A stretch of 41,855 nucleotides of DNA from an uncultured Sphingomonadaceae bacterium (GCA_947488845.1 CANLBM010000022.1:1-41855); one strand, 5' to 3'. Positions 9,235 through 18,531 are shown, counted from the first letter of the stretch. Translations and numbers: made by a program. Notes: a model not told the origin generated them from the sequence alone.

Positions 9235-10467
9235 TTAGAAACTATATCCCAGCCGCAGCCAGAATTTCTCGGTATCGACGGCATAACTGTCGGCGTTGTA
9301 GTTGGCGTATTTGAGACCGACGCTGATGACATTAATTTTGAAGTTGAGAGCCGCGTCAAATTCGGTGCCATAATCGATGCTGCCGATGTCGCTGCTGAAG
9401 TCGTGATAGGCCGCACTCGCTGTGATGCCGCCAAGCAGATCGAATTTCTTGGCTATGCTGACATATTTGTCTTCCAGACCCGCTGGCGGCGTGCTGAGAA
9501 AAACATCGGCCCAACCGTTGAACTTGTGCAGCGTGGCGAGGGGGGTCTGAAATCGATTTCCCAAACCATCGCTGCCCAGGCTCTCGTATCCCAGCGTCAA
9601 ACCAAAGCCGGCAACGGCGGTGCCGATGGAACCGGCAACATAATCGACGGAATAATTGTTTGGGTTGGCTTTATAATCCTCTTGCACGGCATAGCTGCCT
9701 GCGAGATCCAGTGTGAAATCCTCGACTATCGGAAGCTTTGCGGTAGCCCGCAAACCGTATGTCGCGCTGGAACTGAGCGAAACCGGCTGGCCTGCGTCAA
9801 AATCGAGCAAATAGGCAAAGCCCTTCAAATTAAGCGGGCCAAGATTTGCGCCAGCGCCCAAAAATATAAAATTTCCGTCAAAGGCCTCCCGCGTTCCGGC
9901 ATCCGCGCCAAATATGGTGCGCTGGGAAATCGCGTACGTGGCTTCTAATGTCAGTGGTTTCAGCGCTGTTACAGATCCGCTGACGGCGTCAAAAGTTTGT
10001 TCATTCTGCCGCCAGCCAACACTACCGACAAAACGCTGGTCATCAATGTTGAGCCGTTGACGCCCGACAGTGAGACTGCCCATATCTTTTTTGGAGAACT
10101 TCAGCTGGATGCGGTTCAGTTCGATATTTTCCGGGTCGGCAACGACCGAAAAAGCTTCGACGCCATTGCCTATATTGGTGTCGTTATAATCATTAATGAT
10201 GCCCAGCGTCGCTTCAGTCTCGACCAGAAAGGAAAGCCCGAAATCGCTGGCCAATTCTATTCCGGCCCGTGTCCGCAATGTCAGGGAGTCCGCGTCGGTT
10301 GCCGGTTGGTCAACATGCTCATAAGCGAGACGCGCGTCGAAAATCGGGTCCAGTGTCAACCCTTCCGCTACGACCACCGGATCACCCGGTGCCGCAAAGG
10401 CAAAGGATGGTGTTGCTGCGATTGCAGCGGATAATGATAGATAGGCAACCAGTTTTATCTTTTTCAT
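9235..10467 (-). CDS. Outer-membrane porin of the nitrate cluster (alginate-export-like barrel)
   Basis: This is a 410-aa protein. The start ATG at 10467 follows GAGGG and gives a clean signal peptide (MKKIKLVAYLSLSAAIAA, cleavage after FAFA); an in-frame ATG at 10515 would add an unlikely leader. The mature protein alternates short hydrophobic and polar strands and ends in FWLRLGYSF, a classic aromatic C-terminus for BAM insertion. It resembles the AlgE/alginate-export barrel class. Its place between nrtCD and nirB, all on one strand, suggests it lets nitrate or nitrite cross the outer membrane. That substrate is inferred from context only. Confidence 0.8.
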   Translation of the reverse strand: MKKIKLVAYLSLSAAIAATPSFAFAAPGDPVVVAEGLTLDPIFDARLAYEHVDQPATDADSLTLRTRAGIELASDFGLSFLVETEATLGIINDYNDTNIGNGVEAFSVVADPENIELNRIQLKFSKKDMGSLTVGRQRLNIDDQRFVGSVGWRQNEQTFDAVSGSVTALKPLTLEATYAISQRTIFGADAGTREAFDGNFIFLGAGANLGPLNLKGFAYLLDFDAGQPVSLSSSATYGLRATAKLPIVEDFTLDLAGSYAVQEDYKANPNNYSVDYVAGSIGTAVAGFGLTLGYESLGSDGLGNRFQTPLATLHKFNGWADVFLSTPPAGLEDKYVSIAKKFDLLGGITASAAYHDFSSDIGSIDYGTEFDAALNFKINVISVGLKYANYNADSYAVDTEKFWLRLGYSF

Positions 10468-10511
10468 TTTACCCTCTGAAATTGTCATATTTTTGACCAA
10501 CACCTTTTCGC

Positions 10512-12239
10512 TCAAGCTGCTTCTTGCTGCGTGCTTTTGTTCGGATTTCCATGTTCATATTCGGCGAGGAACTGCAGAACCTCCTGCCGGTAGGCATAGA
10601 ATTTCGGATGTTCGAGCAGCGCCTTGCGGTCGCGCGGCCGTGGCAGATCGACATCAAGTATCTTGCCGATGGTGGCCTGCGGGCCATTGGTCATCATCAC
10701 GACCCGGTCGGCAAGCAATATGGCCTCGTCCACGTCATGGGTGACCATGATGGCAGTGACTTTCGTGCGGTTCCAAACCTCGATCAAGACATCCTGGAGA
10801 TCCCAGCGGGTGAGGCTGTCGAGCATGCCAAACGGCTCATCGAGCAGCAGCAATTTGGGTGACAAGGCGAAAGCGCGCGCAATGCCAACTCTCTGGCGCA
10901 TGCCGTTCGACATGTCGGCGGCCATTTTGTCCATCGCATCGCCAAGGCCCACGCGGTCCAGATAATATTCGATAATGTCCTTGCGTTCCGATCGCGACGT
11001 ATGCGGATAAACCCGTTCCACGCCAAGAGCGACATTCTGCCGGGCGGTCAGCCACGGCATCAATGAGGGGGCCTGGAAAACGACCGCCTTGTCGGGACCG
11101 GCGACGTCAATTTCGCGTCCGTCCAGAACAATCCCGCCATCGCTGATCTCGTTCAATCCGGCAGCCATTGTGAGCACGGTGGATTTGCCGCAACCAGAAT
11201 GGCCGATCAGCGAAATAAATTCGCCCTTGTCCATCAGGATATTCACGTCCTCGACAACCGTCAGCGGGCCTTTGGGCGTTGGGTAGATTTTCTTGAGCTT
11301 GAAAAATTCGAGATAGCGCGTCGTGATCGGACTTTGGGCTGCATCGAGATAGGCCTGCGGCAAGGTTGTCTTTTTGCCTTCTTGCGCGCCTGAAAGGTCC
11401 AGGGGCGTGATATCCGGCAGATCCGCGGACTCTGAGGCAACCGCTTTTTGATCGCTGCTCAATATATCAAGGTAGCCAACGATCGTATTGCGCAGGGTTT
11501 TATAGGCCGCATCTTCATTCATCGCTTCGCGCTGCCGGGGGCGCTCGATATTGACATCGAATATCTTGCCGATGGTTGCCGAAGGGGCCGGAGTCAGGAT
11601 GGCGACGCGGTCGGCGAGTAGCAGCGCTTCATCGACATCATTGGTGACCAGAACAATCGTGCGCTTTTCGTGCTTACGGATGCGCTCGATCTCGTCCTGC
11701 AATTTTGCCCGGGTCAAGGCATCGAGCGCTGACAAAGGCTCGTCCATCAGCAGGATTTCAGGCTCCATCGCAAGGGCACGCGCAACCGCGACGCGCTGCC
11801 GCATGCCTCCCGACAGCTGAGCTGGCTTGCGGTCCATTGCGTGATCCAAGCCAACCAGTTCGATCTTCTGCTTTACCAGTGCCGCGCGCTCTTCTTTCGA
11901 TTTGTCCTGATGCACCGCATCGACCGCCAGAGCGACATTGGCTTCAACGCTCAGCCAAGGGAACAGCGAATAGCTCTGGAAGACCAGGCCGCGATCCTTT
12001 CCAGGCCCCTTGCACGGCTCGCCCTTGACCAGCACTTTGCCGCTATCGGCTTCGGCCAGTCCGGCAATGCAATTTATCAAGGTGGTTTTGCCAGCACCGG
12101 AAAAACCCAGAATGGCGATAAACTCTCCCTCGGCTACATCGAGGCTGATATTGTCGAGTACGTCTGTCCGGGTTCCCGATCCGTCAACAAAGGATTTGCT
12201 GACGTTTTTCAGGGATAATATGGGCGGGGCATTGGTCAT
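10512..12239 (-). CDS. Nitrate ABC transporter, fused double ATPase
   Basis: This 575-aa protein consists of two complete ABC ATPase domains in one chain. Domain 1 (about 8-240) has Walker A GFSGAGKTT, signature LSGGMRQRV and Walker B LLMDEP, with the D-loop and an H-loop position reading N (VTNDVDEA). Domain 2 (about 310-560) has Walker A GHSGCGKST, signature MSNGMRQRV, Walker B LLLDEP and a normal H-loop (VTHDVDEA). Nitrate and taurine-type importers usually use NrtC and NrtD as separate chains; here they are joined by a roughly 70-residue linker. The missing H-loop histidine in domain 1 suggests an asymmetric pair with one degenerate site. It starts 10 bp after nrtB. Confidence 0.9.
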   Translation of the reverse strand: MTNAPPILSLKNVSKSFVDGSGTRTDVLDNISLDVAEGEFIAILGFSGAGKTTLINCIAGLAEADSGKVLVKGEPCKGPGKDRGLVFQSYSLFPWLSVEANVALAVDAVHQDKSKEERAALVKQKIELVGLDHAMDRKPAQLSGGMRQRVAVARALAMEPEILLMDEPLSALDALTRAKLQDEIERIRKHEKRTIVLVTNDVDEALLLADRVAILTPAPSATIGKIFDVNIERPRQREAMNEDAAYKTLRNTIVGYLDILSSDQKAVASESADLPDITPLDLSGAQEGKKTTLPQAYLDAAQSPITTRYLEFFKLKKIYPTPKGPLTVVEDVNILMDKGEFISLIGHSGCGKSTVLTMAAGLNEISDGGIVLDGREIDVAGPDKAVVFQAPSLMPWLTARQNVALGVERVYPHTSRSERKDIIEYYLDRVGLGDAMDKMAADMSNGMRQRVGIARAFALSPKLLLLDEPFGMLDSLTRWDLQDVLIEVWNRTKVTAIMVTHDVDEAILLADRVVMMTNGPQATIGKILDVDLPRPRDRKALLEHPKFYAYRQEVLQFLAEYEHGNPNKSTQQEAA

Positions 12240-12249
12240 ATCTTTTCCC

Positions 12250-13317
12250 TCAAACCGTACGATTGCGACTGGCGAAATTTTGCAGAAGCATCATGATCCG
12301 GTCGAGCAAGAAGCCGATCAGGCCGATCACGATGACCGCGAACATTATCCGGGCGAGCGACTGGCTGGATCCATTCTGAAACTCGTCCCAGACGAACTTG
12401 CCGAGACCCGGATTTTGCGCGAGCATTTCGGCGGCGATCAGAACCATCCAGCCCACGCCAAGCGACAGGCGCATGCCGGTAAAAATATACGGGAGCGCCG
12501 AGGGCAGGACCAGACGAGTGAGTTTGGCAAACCAGCCAAGCCGAAGCACTTTGCCGACGTTCATCAAATCCTTGTCGATGGATGCCGCGCCGATGGCGGT
12601 ATTGATCAGCGTCGACCAGAGCGAACAAAGCATCACGACGATCGCGGAAATTACAAAGCTTTTTGGTAAGGTCGGATCCGGATCGGTCATCGTCGCCGAA
12701 ATCACCATGGTGACAATCGGAAGCCATGCCAGCGGACTGACCGGCTTCATGATCTGTACGATCGGGTTGATCGCGGCATTGAATGTTTTCGAAAGACCGC
12801 AGATCAGGCCGAGCGGGACGGCAATGATTGTCGCCAGAAAAAAGCCCAGAGCAACCGTCGCCAAAGATGTCCAGATCTGATCCAGAAAAGTTGGGGAACC
12901 GCTATATTCAAAATTCCGCGTTTCGCCACCACTGGCAATTGCCGCTTCATTGCGGGCATCCTGCGCCGCATAAAATTCTGCTTTCTGGTCTTGTGCGGCG
13001 GACCATTCGTCAAAAAGAGCAACCCCTTGGGCGGAGACTTCGACCGGCCCCGGAAGGCTGCCGAGCGACGTGTCCACCTGCGGTGCCAGCGCGGCCCATA
13101 AGGCGAGAAAAGCCAATATCCCTATAGTCGGAGCCGCAAGACCTTTCAGCCATCCGACAATTTTCTTTGAGTCGATCGGCGAGCTTTTTCCAGCCTTGGG
13201 GCTCGGTTTTGTGGATGTTACCGGATCGACCGAAACATCTGCAACGCCAGCCTTCCCTTTTGCCGGAGAAACCCCGCCATTATCGCTGTGAACCTTATCT
13301 ACAATGACGGTCGCCAT
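12250..13317 (-). CDS. nrtB: Nitrate ABC transporter permease
   Basis: This is a 355-aa inner-membrane permease of the BPD_transp_1 family. It has a long Lys/Ser/Pro-rich cytoplasmic N-terminus, a first TM near APTIGILAFLALWAAL, a periplasmic stretch (to about residue 130) and then the conserved transport domain: TVALGFFLATIIAVPLGLICG, the EAA-like loop around GAASIDKDLMNVGKVL, and LGVGWMVLIAAEML. ATG 13317 (MATVIVDKV) follows AAAGGAAA at good spacing; an upstream ATG at 13338 is also possible. It works with NrtA and the fused ATPase in nitrate import. Confidence 0.9.
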   Translation of the reverse strand: MATVIVDKVHSDNGGVSPAKGKAGVADVSVDPVTSTKPSPKAGKSSPIDSKKIVGWLKGLAAPTIGILAFLALWAALAPQVDTSLGSLPGPVEVSAQGVALFDEWSAAQDQKAEFYAAQDARNEAAIASGGETRNFEYSGSPTFLDQIWTSLATVALGFFLATIIAVPLGLICGLSKTFNAAINPIVQIMKPVSPLAWLPIVTMVISATMTDPDPTLPKSFVISAIVVMLCSLWSTLINTAIGAASIDKDLMNVGKVLRLGWFAKLTRLVLPSALPYIFTGMRLSLGVGWMVLIAAEMLAQNPGLGKFVWDEFQNGSSQSLARIMFAVIVIGLIGFLLDRIMMLLQNFASRNRTV

Positions 13318-13345
13318 GTCTTTGTTTCCTTTATTCATCAGAAGC

Positions 13346-14758
13346 TTAATTGACGCCGGAAGCGGTCACTTTTTGACCTTTTTTCAATCCGATAGGGAAT
13401 TTCGCCAGATAGGCATTGGGCGCTTTGCCGTCATAGACGATGCCGTCGATAAAGCCCGATTGCTGGTCCTTGAAACCGTCGGTTTCCGGGATACTATCTG
13501 CAGGGATCGCGCCTTCGTCTGCCAGTTTCCTTGCTGCCGCGAGATATAGGTCCGGCCGATAGACAGCCTTCGCTGTCTCGAAATACCATTGATCACTCTG
13601 GTCATCGGCAATCTGGCCCCAGCGCCGCATCTGCGTGAGATACCAGATCGCGTCGGAGTAGAAGGGATAGCCCGCATAGTCGTTGAAGAAGATGTTAAAG
13701 TCGGGCGCGGGCCGCGTGTCACCAGCCTGGAAGGTAAACTGACCGGTCATCGACGCGCCGATTACGGCTTCGTCCGCGCCCACATAATTGGATCGCGCCA
13801 GGATTTTCACCGCCTCTGCACGGTTCTTGCCACCATCAACATCCAGCCATTGCTGGGCCTTGATAATAGCGCGCAGCATGGCGGCTGTAGTGGCAGGATA
13901 TTTCTCGGCGAAATCTTCACGCAGGCCGAGGACTTTTTCCGGGTTCTTTTTCCAGATCTCATCGTCGGTAATCACCGGAACACCGATTTTCTTTTGTACG
14001 GCGGCCTGGTTCCAGGGCTCGCCGACGCAATAGCCGTCAATCGTACCGGCTTCCATCGTGGCGGGCATCTGCGGCGGGGGCGTTACAGACAAAGCCGCCT
14101 GCGCACCAACCGTACCACCGACGTCGCCGGGCGTGTAATAGCCCGGTTCGATACCGCCAGCCGCCAGCCAGTAACGCAATTCATAATTATGCGTGGAAAC
14201 CGGGAAAACCATTCCCATTTTAAACTGCTTACCCTGCTCCTTGTAGCTAGCGATAACCGGCTTCAGGACGGAAGCGCTGATCGGATGCACGGGTTTCCCG
14301 TCGGCATTTTTCTTCAAGTCCGGCTCAATCTGGTCCCAGACCCTGTTGGAAAGGGTGATCGCATTGCCATTGAGATCAAGCGAGAGCGGAGCGATGAGAT
14401 CAGCCTTCGTGCCATAGCCAATCGTTGCCGCGAGTGGCTGGCCAGCCAGCATATGCGCGCCGTCAAGCTGTCCGCCAATCACGCCGTCCAGCAGCACTTT
14501 CCAGTTGGCCTGCGGTTCAAGAGTGACGTTCAATCCTTCTTCCGCGAAAAACCCCTTTTCCTTAGCTATAGCCAGCGGCGCCATATCGGTGAGCTTGATG
14601 AAACCCAGCTTCAGGGACGGCTTTTCAATCGCCCCGTCGACGGTTGAAGGCTTGACTGATTCGCCGCTGTTTGACGAGCTGTCGCCGCCGCTTCCGCAGG
14701 CCGACAAAGACACTGCACAGACAGCCATGAGAAGAAAATTGCGGCGGTTCGATTTCAT
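13346..14758 (-). CDS. nrtA: Nitrate-binding lipoprotein of ABC transporter
   Basis: This is a 470-aa CmpA/NrtA-type substrate-binding protein. The N-terminal signal ends in lipobox LSAC followed by a Gly/Ser-rich tether, so it is anchored at the outer face of the inner membrane. Family motifs are [60 protein letters not shown], and [10 protein letters not shown]. The first gene after the ANTAR leader, it is preceded by an AAGGGA ribosome-binding site. Its similarity in layout to NasS (next gene upstream) reflects a shared nitrate-binding fold. Confidence 0.93.
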   Translation of the reverse strand: MKSNRRNFLLMAVCAVSLSACGSGGDSSSNSGESVKPSTVDGAIEKPSLKLGFIKLTDMAPLAIAKEKGFFAEEGLNVTLEPQANWKVLLDGVIGGQLDGAHMLAGQPLAATIGYGTKADLIAPLSLDLNGNAITLSNRVWDQIEPDLKKNADGKPVHPISASVLKPVIASYKEQGKQFKMGMVFPVSTHNYELRYWLAAGGIEPGYYTPGDVGGTVGAQAALSVTPPPQMPATMEAGTIDGYCVGEPWNQAAVQKKIGVPVITDDEIWKKNPEKVLGLREDFAEKYPATTAAMLRAIIKAQQWLDVDGGKNRAEAVKILARSNYVGADEAVIGASMTGQFTFQAGDTRPAPDFNIFFNDYAGYPFYSDAIWYLTQMRRWGQIADDQSDQWYFETAKAVYRPDLYLAAARKLADEGAIPADSIPETDGFKDQQSGFIDGIVYDGKAPNAYLAKFPIGLKKGQKVTASGVN

Positions 14759-14814
14759 TGCTCAATCCCTTTTTTATTGCCGGACAACGCAAGGGTGGAA
14801 CGAAAAAAACACAC

Positions 14815-14859
14815 AAAAAAACCGCCTCAAGCGACAGTCCTTCAGACTGGCTTGGGCGG
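14815..14859 (-). terminator. Attenuator terminator before nrtA
   Basis: On the minus strand the arms CCGCCCAAGC-CAGTC and GACTG-(TC)-GCTTGAGGCGG pair around a TGAAG loop, followed by seven T. This is a strong intrinsic terminator lying about 20 nt after the second hexaloop hairpin and 56 nt before the nrtA ATG. It is the regulated stop of the leader. Confidence 0.85.
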
Positions 14860-14878
14860 CGACATTGCCTATTCGATT

Positions 14879-14919
14879 GTAGATCGTTCTACCATGCGTT
14901 TGCCCGTCATTGGACAAAC
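14879..14919 (-). promoter_or_regulatory. Tandem hexaloop hairpins, predicted NasT (ANTAR) binding site
   Basis: On the RNA, the first hairpin is GTTTGTCC-AATGAC-GGGCAAAC (14919-14898, 8-bp stem with one G-U). After 5 nt comes the second, GTAG-AACGAT-CTAC (14892-14879). Both loops are six bases with A at position 1 and G at position 4. This is the known ANTAR-target pattern of two adjacent A1-G4 hexaloop stem-loops. With nasT two genes upstream, this is very likely its target. Binding should prevent the terminator just downstream when nitrate relieves NasS. Confidence 0.8.
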
Positions 14920-15012
14920 CGGTAAATATACTGCCGAGGATTTTCCCGACCCGAATCAAATACCATCAGCAGATCTAAAAAGGCAAGTCAAAATATTGCG
15001 TTGCAGCAAAAT

Positions 15013-16230
15013 CTAGAGTTTTGGCAATGAATCCAGGTAGTTTCCGACTTCCATCGGATCAAAAACACGACCGTCAAAAAACGGATTGGCCCCCAATGTC
15101 AACCGCCCCTGAGTCGAACCGACCGGCAAGCTACCGGTTACGCTGCCTTCCAGTTTGGCATTGGCACCAGGTATCGGGGTATCCAGTCCCTTTAACGCCG
15201 TACGATAGACATTGGGCCGGAAAACCTCCTCGGCGCGCAACTGATCCTCCGCATTATAGGTTAGATGATCCCAGCGCAGCATTTGCGAATAGAGCCATGC
15301 CGCCTGACTTTTCCACGGGAAATTCGCAGCCTCCCGATACTGGAACATGAAATCGGGTACATCAAGTGGCCGCGCACCCGCGGTCAGCATGATCCGGTCC
15401 GATATCGCCCGGTTTATCAGCTTCGCCGAGCCATCGAGATAATCCTTGCGGGCAAGTATCTCGGCATTGGTATCCCAATTTGCCGGATCAACAAAATGTC
15501 TGGCGGCAAAATGCAGCGCTCGAACCAGACGTTCAATCTTGTCCCGATCATCATCAAGCTTTTCGGCCGGCATGGCCAGCACCTTTTCAACGCCGCGCCG
15601 CCAGATTTGCGCCGTGACCAGAACGATACGACCTACGCCGCGCTCGACGGCGACACTGTTCCACGGCTCGCCGACACATATTCCGTCAACCTCGGCATTG
15701 GCCAGCGCATCGGCAGCGAACGGCGGCGCAATAGTCACAATATCAACGTCGGTATCAGGGGCGATCCCGCATTGGGCAAGCCAGTAACGCAGCTTGTAAT
15801 TGTGACCGGAATAACGGTGCACGACACCAAATCGTATGCGATTTCCTGCCGCCGCACGTTTCGCAACTTCGCTCTTCAGCCTTTCGCCGACGGAGACCGG
15901 ATCACCGAGCATACCGGCTGGCGCTACCTTGTCGGCCAGCGCGTGGGACATTGTAATTGCGTTACCGTTGAGGCTCAGGACGAACGGAACGGCCAGTGCC
16001 TTGGCCGGTCGGCCCCGTCCCAGCGTGGTAGCAATCGCAAGCGGCGCGAGCAAATGGGCGGCGTCGGTGTGGCCGTAGAGCAGCCGGTCCAGTACCGATG
16101 CCCAGCTGACGTCCCGAATGAAGTTTAAATGAAGCCCCTGTTCTTCGGCAAAGCCATGCTCCTGGGCCAGAATCGGTAAAGCCGCGTCCACCAGTGGCAG
16201 GAACCCGATATTCATTTGATCAATGCTCAC
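15013..16230 (-). CDS. nasS: Nitrate sensor protein NasS
   Basis: This is a 405-aa NrtA-like nitrate-binding protein with no signal peptide or lipobox, hence cytoplasmic as expected for NasS. Motifs are IGFLPLVDAALPILAQEHGF, LNFIRDVSWASVLDRL, SLNGNAITMS, NYKLRYWLAQCGI and VDGICVGEPWN. In known systems NasS holds NasT inactive without nitrate and releases it on binding nitrate. It starts at GTG 16230, overlapping the nasT stop as GTGA; ATG at 16215 is an alternative. The stop lies just before the leader RNA. Confidence 0.92.
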   Translation of the reverse strand: MSIDQMNIGFLPLVDAALPILAQEHGFAEEQGLHLNFIRDVSWASVLDRLLYGHTDAAHLLAPLAIATTLGRGRPAKALAVPFVLSLNGNAITMSHALADKVAPAGMLGDPVSVGERLKSEVAKRAAAGNRIRFGVVHRYSGHNYKLRYWLAQCGIAPDTDVDIVTIAPPFAADALANAEVDGICVGEPWNSVAVERGVGRIVLVTAQIWRRGVEKVLAMPAEKLDDDRDKIERLVRALHFAARHFVDPANWDTNAEILARKDYLDGSAKLINRAISDRIMLTAGARPLDVPDFMFQYREAANFPWKSQAAWLYSQMLRWDHLTYNAEDQLRAEEVFRPNVYRTALKGLDTPIPGANAKLEGSVTGSLPVGSTQGRLTLGANPFFDGRVFDPMEVGNYLDSLPKL

Positions 16231-16808
16231 AGGCCGCCCCCTAATAATTGTTCGGCCATGACGATTGCTTCGGCCACCTCAGCCATTCGTTTGTTGCTGT
16301 TCATGGCATGATCGCGCAGCAGTTTGTGGGCTTCCGGCTCGCTGATCTTCCGCTTCTGGATCAGTATTTTTTTGGCTTTATCGACAATCGTTCGGTCGGA
16401 CAGCGCATCGCGTGCCTCCTTCAGTTCGGCTTGCAACCGCGAAAATGCCTGAAATCGCCTTACCGCCAAATCAAGGATCGGCTTCATGCGGCGTTGTGAC
16501 AGGCCATCAACAATATAGGCCGAAACCCCGGCATCAATGGCCGCGGCAATCGTGTCGTCATCGGATTGCTCCACAAACATGGCGATTGGTCGCGAAACCG
16601 CACGGCTGACGGCAAAATACTCCTCAAGCATGTCGCGGGACGGATTGCCCAGGTCGATCAGGATAACATCGGGGTCTATCGTTTCAATCGCGCGCGCCAT
16701 CCCCGAACGCTCCGAAATCACAAAAACATCGCGCTCACCCACTTCGGCAAGCCCGTCTTCAATTATGGCCGCGCGAACGGGGTTTTCATCGATTACAGCG
16801 ATACGCAA
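16227..16808 (-). CDS. nasT: ANTAR-domain transcription antiterminator NasT
   Basis: I place the start at TTG 16808, which follows GGAG with a 6-nt gap and gives LRIAVIDENPVRAAIIEDGL, the usual beginning of NasT, and a 193-aa protein of family length. The receiver-like domain spans about 1-125. A helical linker and C-terminal ANTAR domain follow (DRTIVDKAKKILIQKRKISE...NSNKRMAEVAEAIV). NasT binds paired hexaloop hairpins in leader RNA to block termination. An ATG at 17012 and a longer frame to 17159 exist, but the extra N-terminal residues have no NasT-like features and run into an intergenic repeat, so I regard them as non-coding. Confidence 0.9.
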   Translation of the reverse strand: MRIAVIDENPVRAAIIEDGLAEVGERDVFVISERSGMARAIETIDPDVILIDLGNPSRDMLEEYFAVSRAVSRPIAMFVEQSDDDTIAAAIDAGVSAYIVDGLSQRRMKPILDLAVRRFQAFSRLQAELKEARDALSDRTIVDKAKKILIQKRKISEPEAHKLLRDHAMNSNKRMAEVAEAIVMAEQLLGGGL

Positions 16809-17409
16809 TTGCGACTCCGATTGCGGAAGTGACTTTAGCCAGTCTAACGCCTTTATGTTCGCAGGTGCAACATGAACGATCAAACTATCGTTAAGATACC
16901 AATCGAAGCGGCTCCTTTCCTCGTTGGTGCTAAAAACCGGACAGACCGATTCCGACTCATTTGTTGCCGTCTGAACTCGAGTAAAAAGTGAGCTTGGAAT
17001 GGCTGCTATCATGCACAATCTTCTACCGCGGTCATGACCGCAATTGGGCGCATTTCGGATCGACCGCAATTGGGCCGTTTGCGGACGGTCCGCTATTGGA
17101 TGCTGGGCGGTGGAAAGCGGACCTTCGGCTAACGCCCCAGGAGCGGTCCTTCGCAGCAATCCAATCCTATGTCCGCTTCGCGCCGAAGTGTTGTCATTCC
17201 GAGGGCAGACGGTTGTTCATGTGAGCGGCCATTGCCTGAACTCGATCGGCGCGTTTCATCATCACAAAATTGGTTGGGAAGCAGCAAATCATGCGATCCA
17301 AGGTCGGTTTCAGCGCTTAGCTGTTAGCAGGCCTTCTGTTCATGGAAATCTTCAATAAGGCGGATATTGGTGAGCCATGATAGCCACCGATGTCGGCGAA
17401 CCCATGTAT
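16809..17409. other. Intergenic region upstream of nasT with repeat copy C
   Basis: About 600 bp between nasT and yihY with no convincing gene. It should contain the nasT promoter (not recognisable by eye) and includes the clearest dispersed repeat (17040-17099). A related second module follows near 17165-17235 (TGTCCGCTTCGCGCCGAAG and following bases). Confidence 0.5.
17040..17099. repeat. Dispersed intergenic repeat, copy C
   Basis: This aligns with copy B (2819-2870) and, more loosely, copy E (36041-36095). The shared layout is TTGGGCGC.TTTC.GA, then AATTGG.CCG, then GCGGA or similar. Confidence 0.65.
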
Positions 17410-18531
17410 CTATCGGCTACCGGCATCGTTCACATCTTCGCTTGCTAGCTTCCGAGCGAGCCGGTCCGCGCGTCGGCGTTGCTTCTTTTCAAGAATTTTG
17501 CGGCTGGCTTCGCCGAGAAGGATGGTATCTGCCATGACCGCGCCGCGCTCGCCGATCGGCCTGTCTTTTCCGGTCGTCGAATCCTCGAACGTCTGCCGTT
17601 CGATTTCCGCATTTATTTCGGCACCGATCAATACGGAATATGCCGAGAGGAACAGCCACATAAGAAAAATAACCACCGCAGCGAGCGATCCGTAAGTCGC
17701 GTTATAATCGCTGACATTGGCGGCATAATAGCCGAAGCCTACGGTGATCAATAACCAGAGCAGAGTTGCCACTACCGACCCCAGCGAGAGCCAGCGCCAT
17801 TTTGCGGGGCGGCGGTCGGGTGCATAGCGAAAGAACAAGCCAAAGGTCAGGCTGACCAGAAATCCCGCCGTCAGCCAGATCGCCAGCTTCAGAAAGACCA
17901 GCACACTATCGCCAAGATAGCCCTGCAGGAAATTGCTGATATAGGTGAATAGCGAGATTGCGGTCAGGCCGACAATCGCGACCCCCGCCATGCCGATGGT
18001 AATCTGCGCGCCAACCAGTGTCGTCATGAAAATATTACGCGATTCATGTTCTTCGTAGATGATATTGAGCGCTTTCATCATCGCATTTGCCGCTCGCGTC
18101 GCGCCATAGGTCGAGACAAACAAGGCAAGCGCCAGGCCGAGGCCCTGCGCGGCCTTGTTCGTGTTGACGACCGACAGCATCTGCTCGCGCAGGATGGTAA
18201 GCACGGCAGTGGGTAGGATGGCAGACAATTGTTCGATGCTGTTGGTGACCGTATCGGGGTCACCGACGAGGCCGTAGAGCAGTACGATGACGGCGATCAG
18301 TGGCACGAAGGCGAGAAAAGCAAAAAACGCAACGCCGGCCGACAGCAAGGGCAGATTGTGAAAGTCGTTCATCACATATAGGCGCTTCAGTATCGCCCAC
18401 CATGCTTTTGGCGGGAAATGGAGCGGTGTTCGGGCCGTCGCGCCCGGAGTCCGCGCCTCGATATCGTGCGGACTGGAATCTTGATGAACCTCGCCGGATT
18501 GCACTTTGTCATCGCCATGCTCAGCGCTCAT
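17410..18531 (-). CDS. YihY/virulence factor BrkB family inner-membrane protein
   Basis: This is a 373-aa protein. A soluble N-terminus (about 60 aa) is followed by six predicted TM segments. Family motifs are NLPLLSAGVAFFAFLAFVPL, STYGATRAANAMMKALNIIYEE and NATYGSLAAVVIFLMWLFLSAYSVLIGAEINAE (quoted in parts), then a charged, Lys/Arg-rich tail. The YihY (UPF0761) family has been linked to anionic phospholipid transport between membranes together with TamB-like proteins. Sitting in one operon with tamA and tamB here fits that idea. It starts at ATG 18531, overlapping the small lipoprotein stop by four bases. Confidence 0.9.
   Translation of the reverse strand: MSAEHGDDKVQSGEVHQDSSPHDIEARTPGATARTPLHFPPKAWWAILKRLYVMNDFHNLPLLSAGVAFFAFLAFVPLIAVIVLLYGLVGDPDTVTNSIEQLSAILPTAVLTILREQMLSVVNTNKAAQGLGLALALFVSTYGATRAANAMMKALNIIYEEHESRNIFMTTLVGAQITIGMAGVAIVGLTAISLFTYISNFLQGYLGDSVLVFLKLAIWLTAGFLVSLTFGLFFRYAPDRRPAKWRWLSLGSVVATLLWLLITVGFGYYAANVSDYNATYGSLAAVVIFLMWLFLSAYSVLIGAEINAEIERQTFEDSTTGKDRPIGERGAVMADTILLGEASRKILEKKQRRRADRLARKLASEDVNDAGSR

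Larger units (their letters stand above)
14759..15012 (-). promoter_or_regulatory. Leader region between nasS and nrtA
   Basis: This 254-bp non-coding stretch is read on the minus strand. It carries, in order, a possible -35 box TTGACT (complement of 14986-14991) with no clear -10, two hexaloop hairpins (14898-14919 and 14879-14892), an intrinsic terminator (14815-14859), and the nrtA ribosome-binding site. The arrangement indicates that transcription of the nrt-nir-nas genes is controlled by conditional termination here. Confidence 0.75.

Noticed and set aside
13589..14647. 352-codon plus-strand frame opposite nrtA
   Set aside because: Antisense shadow of a well-supported substrate-binding protein gene.
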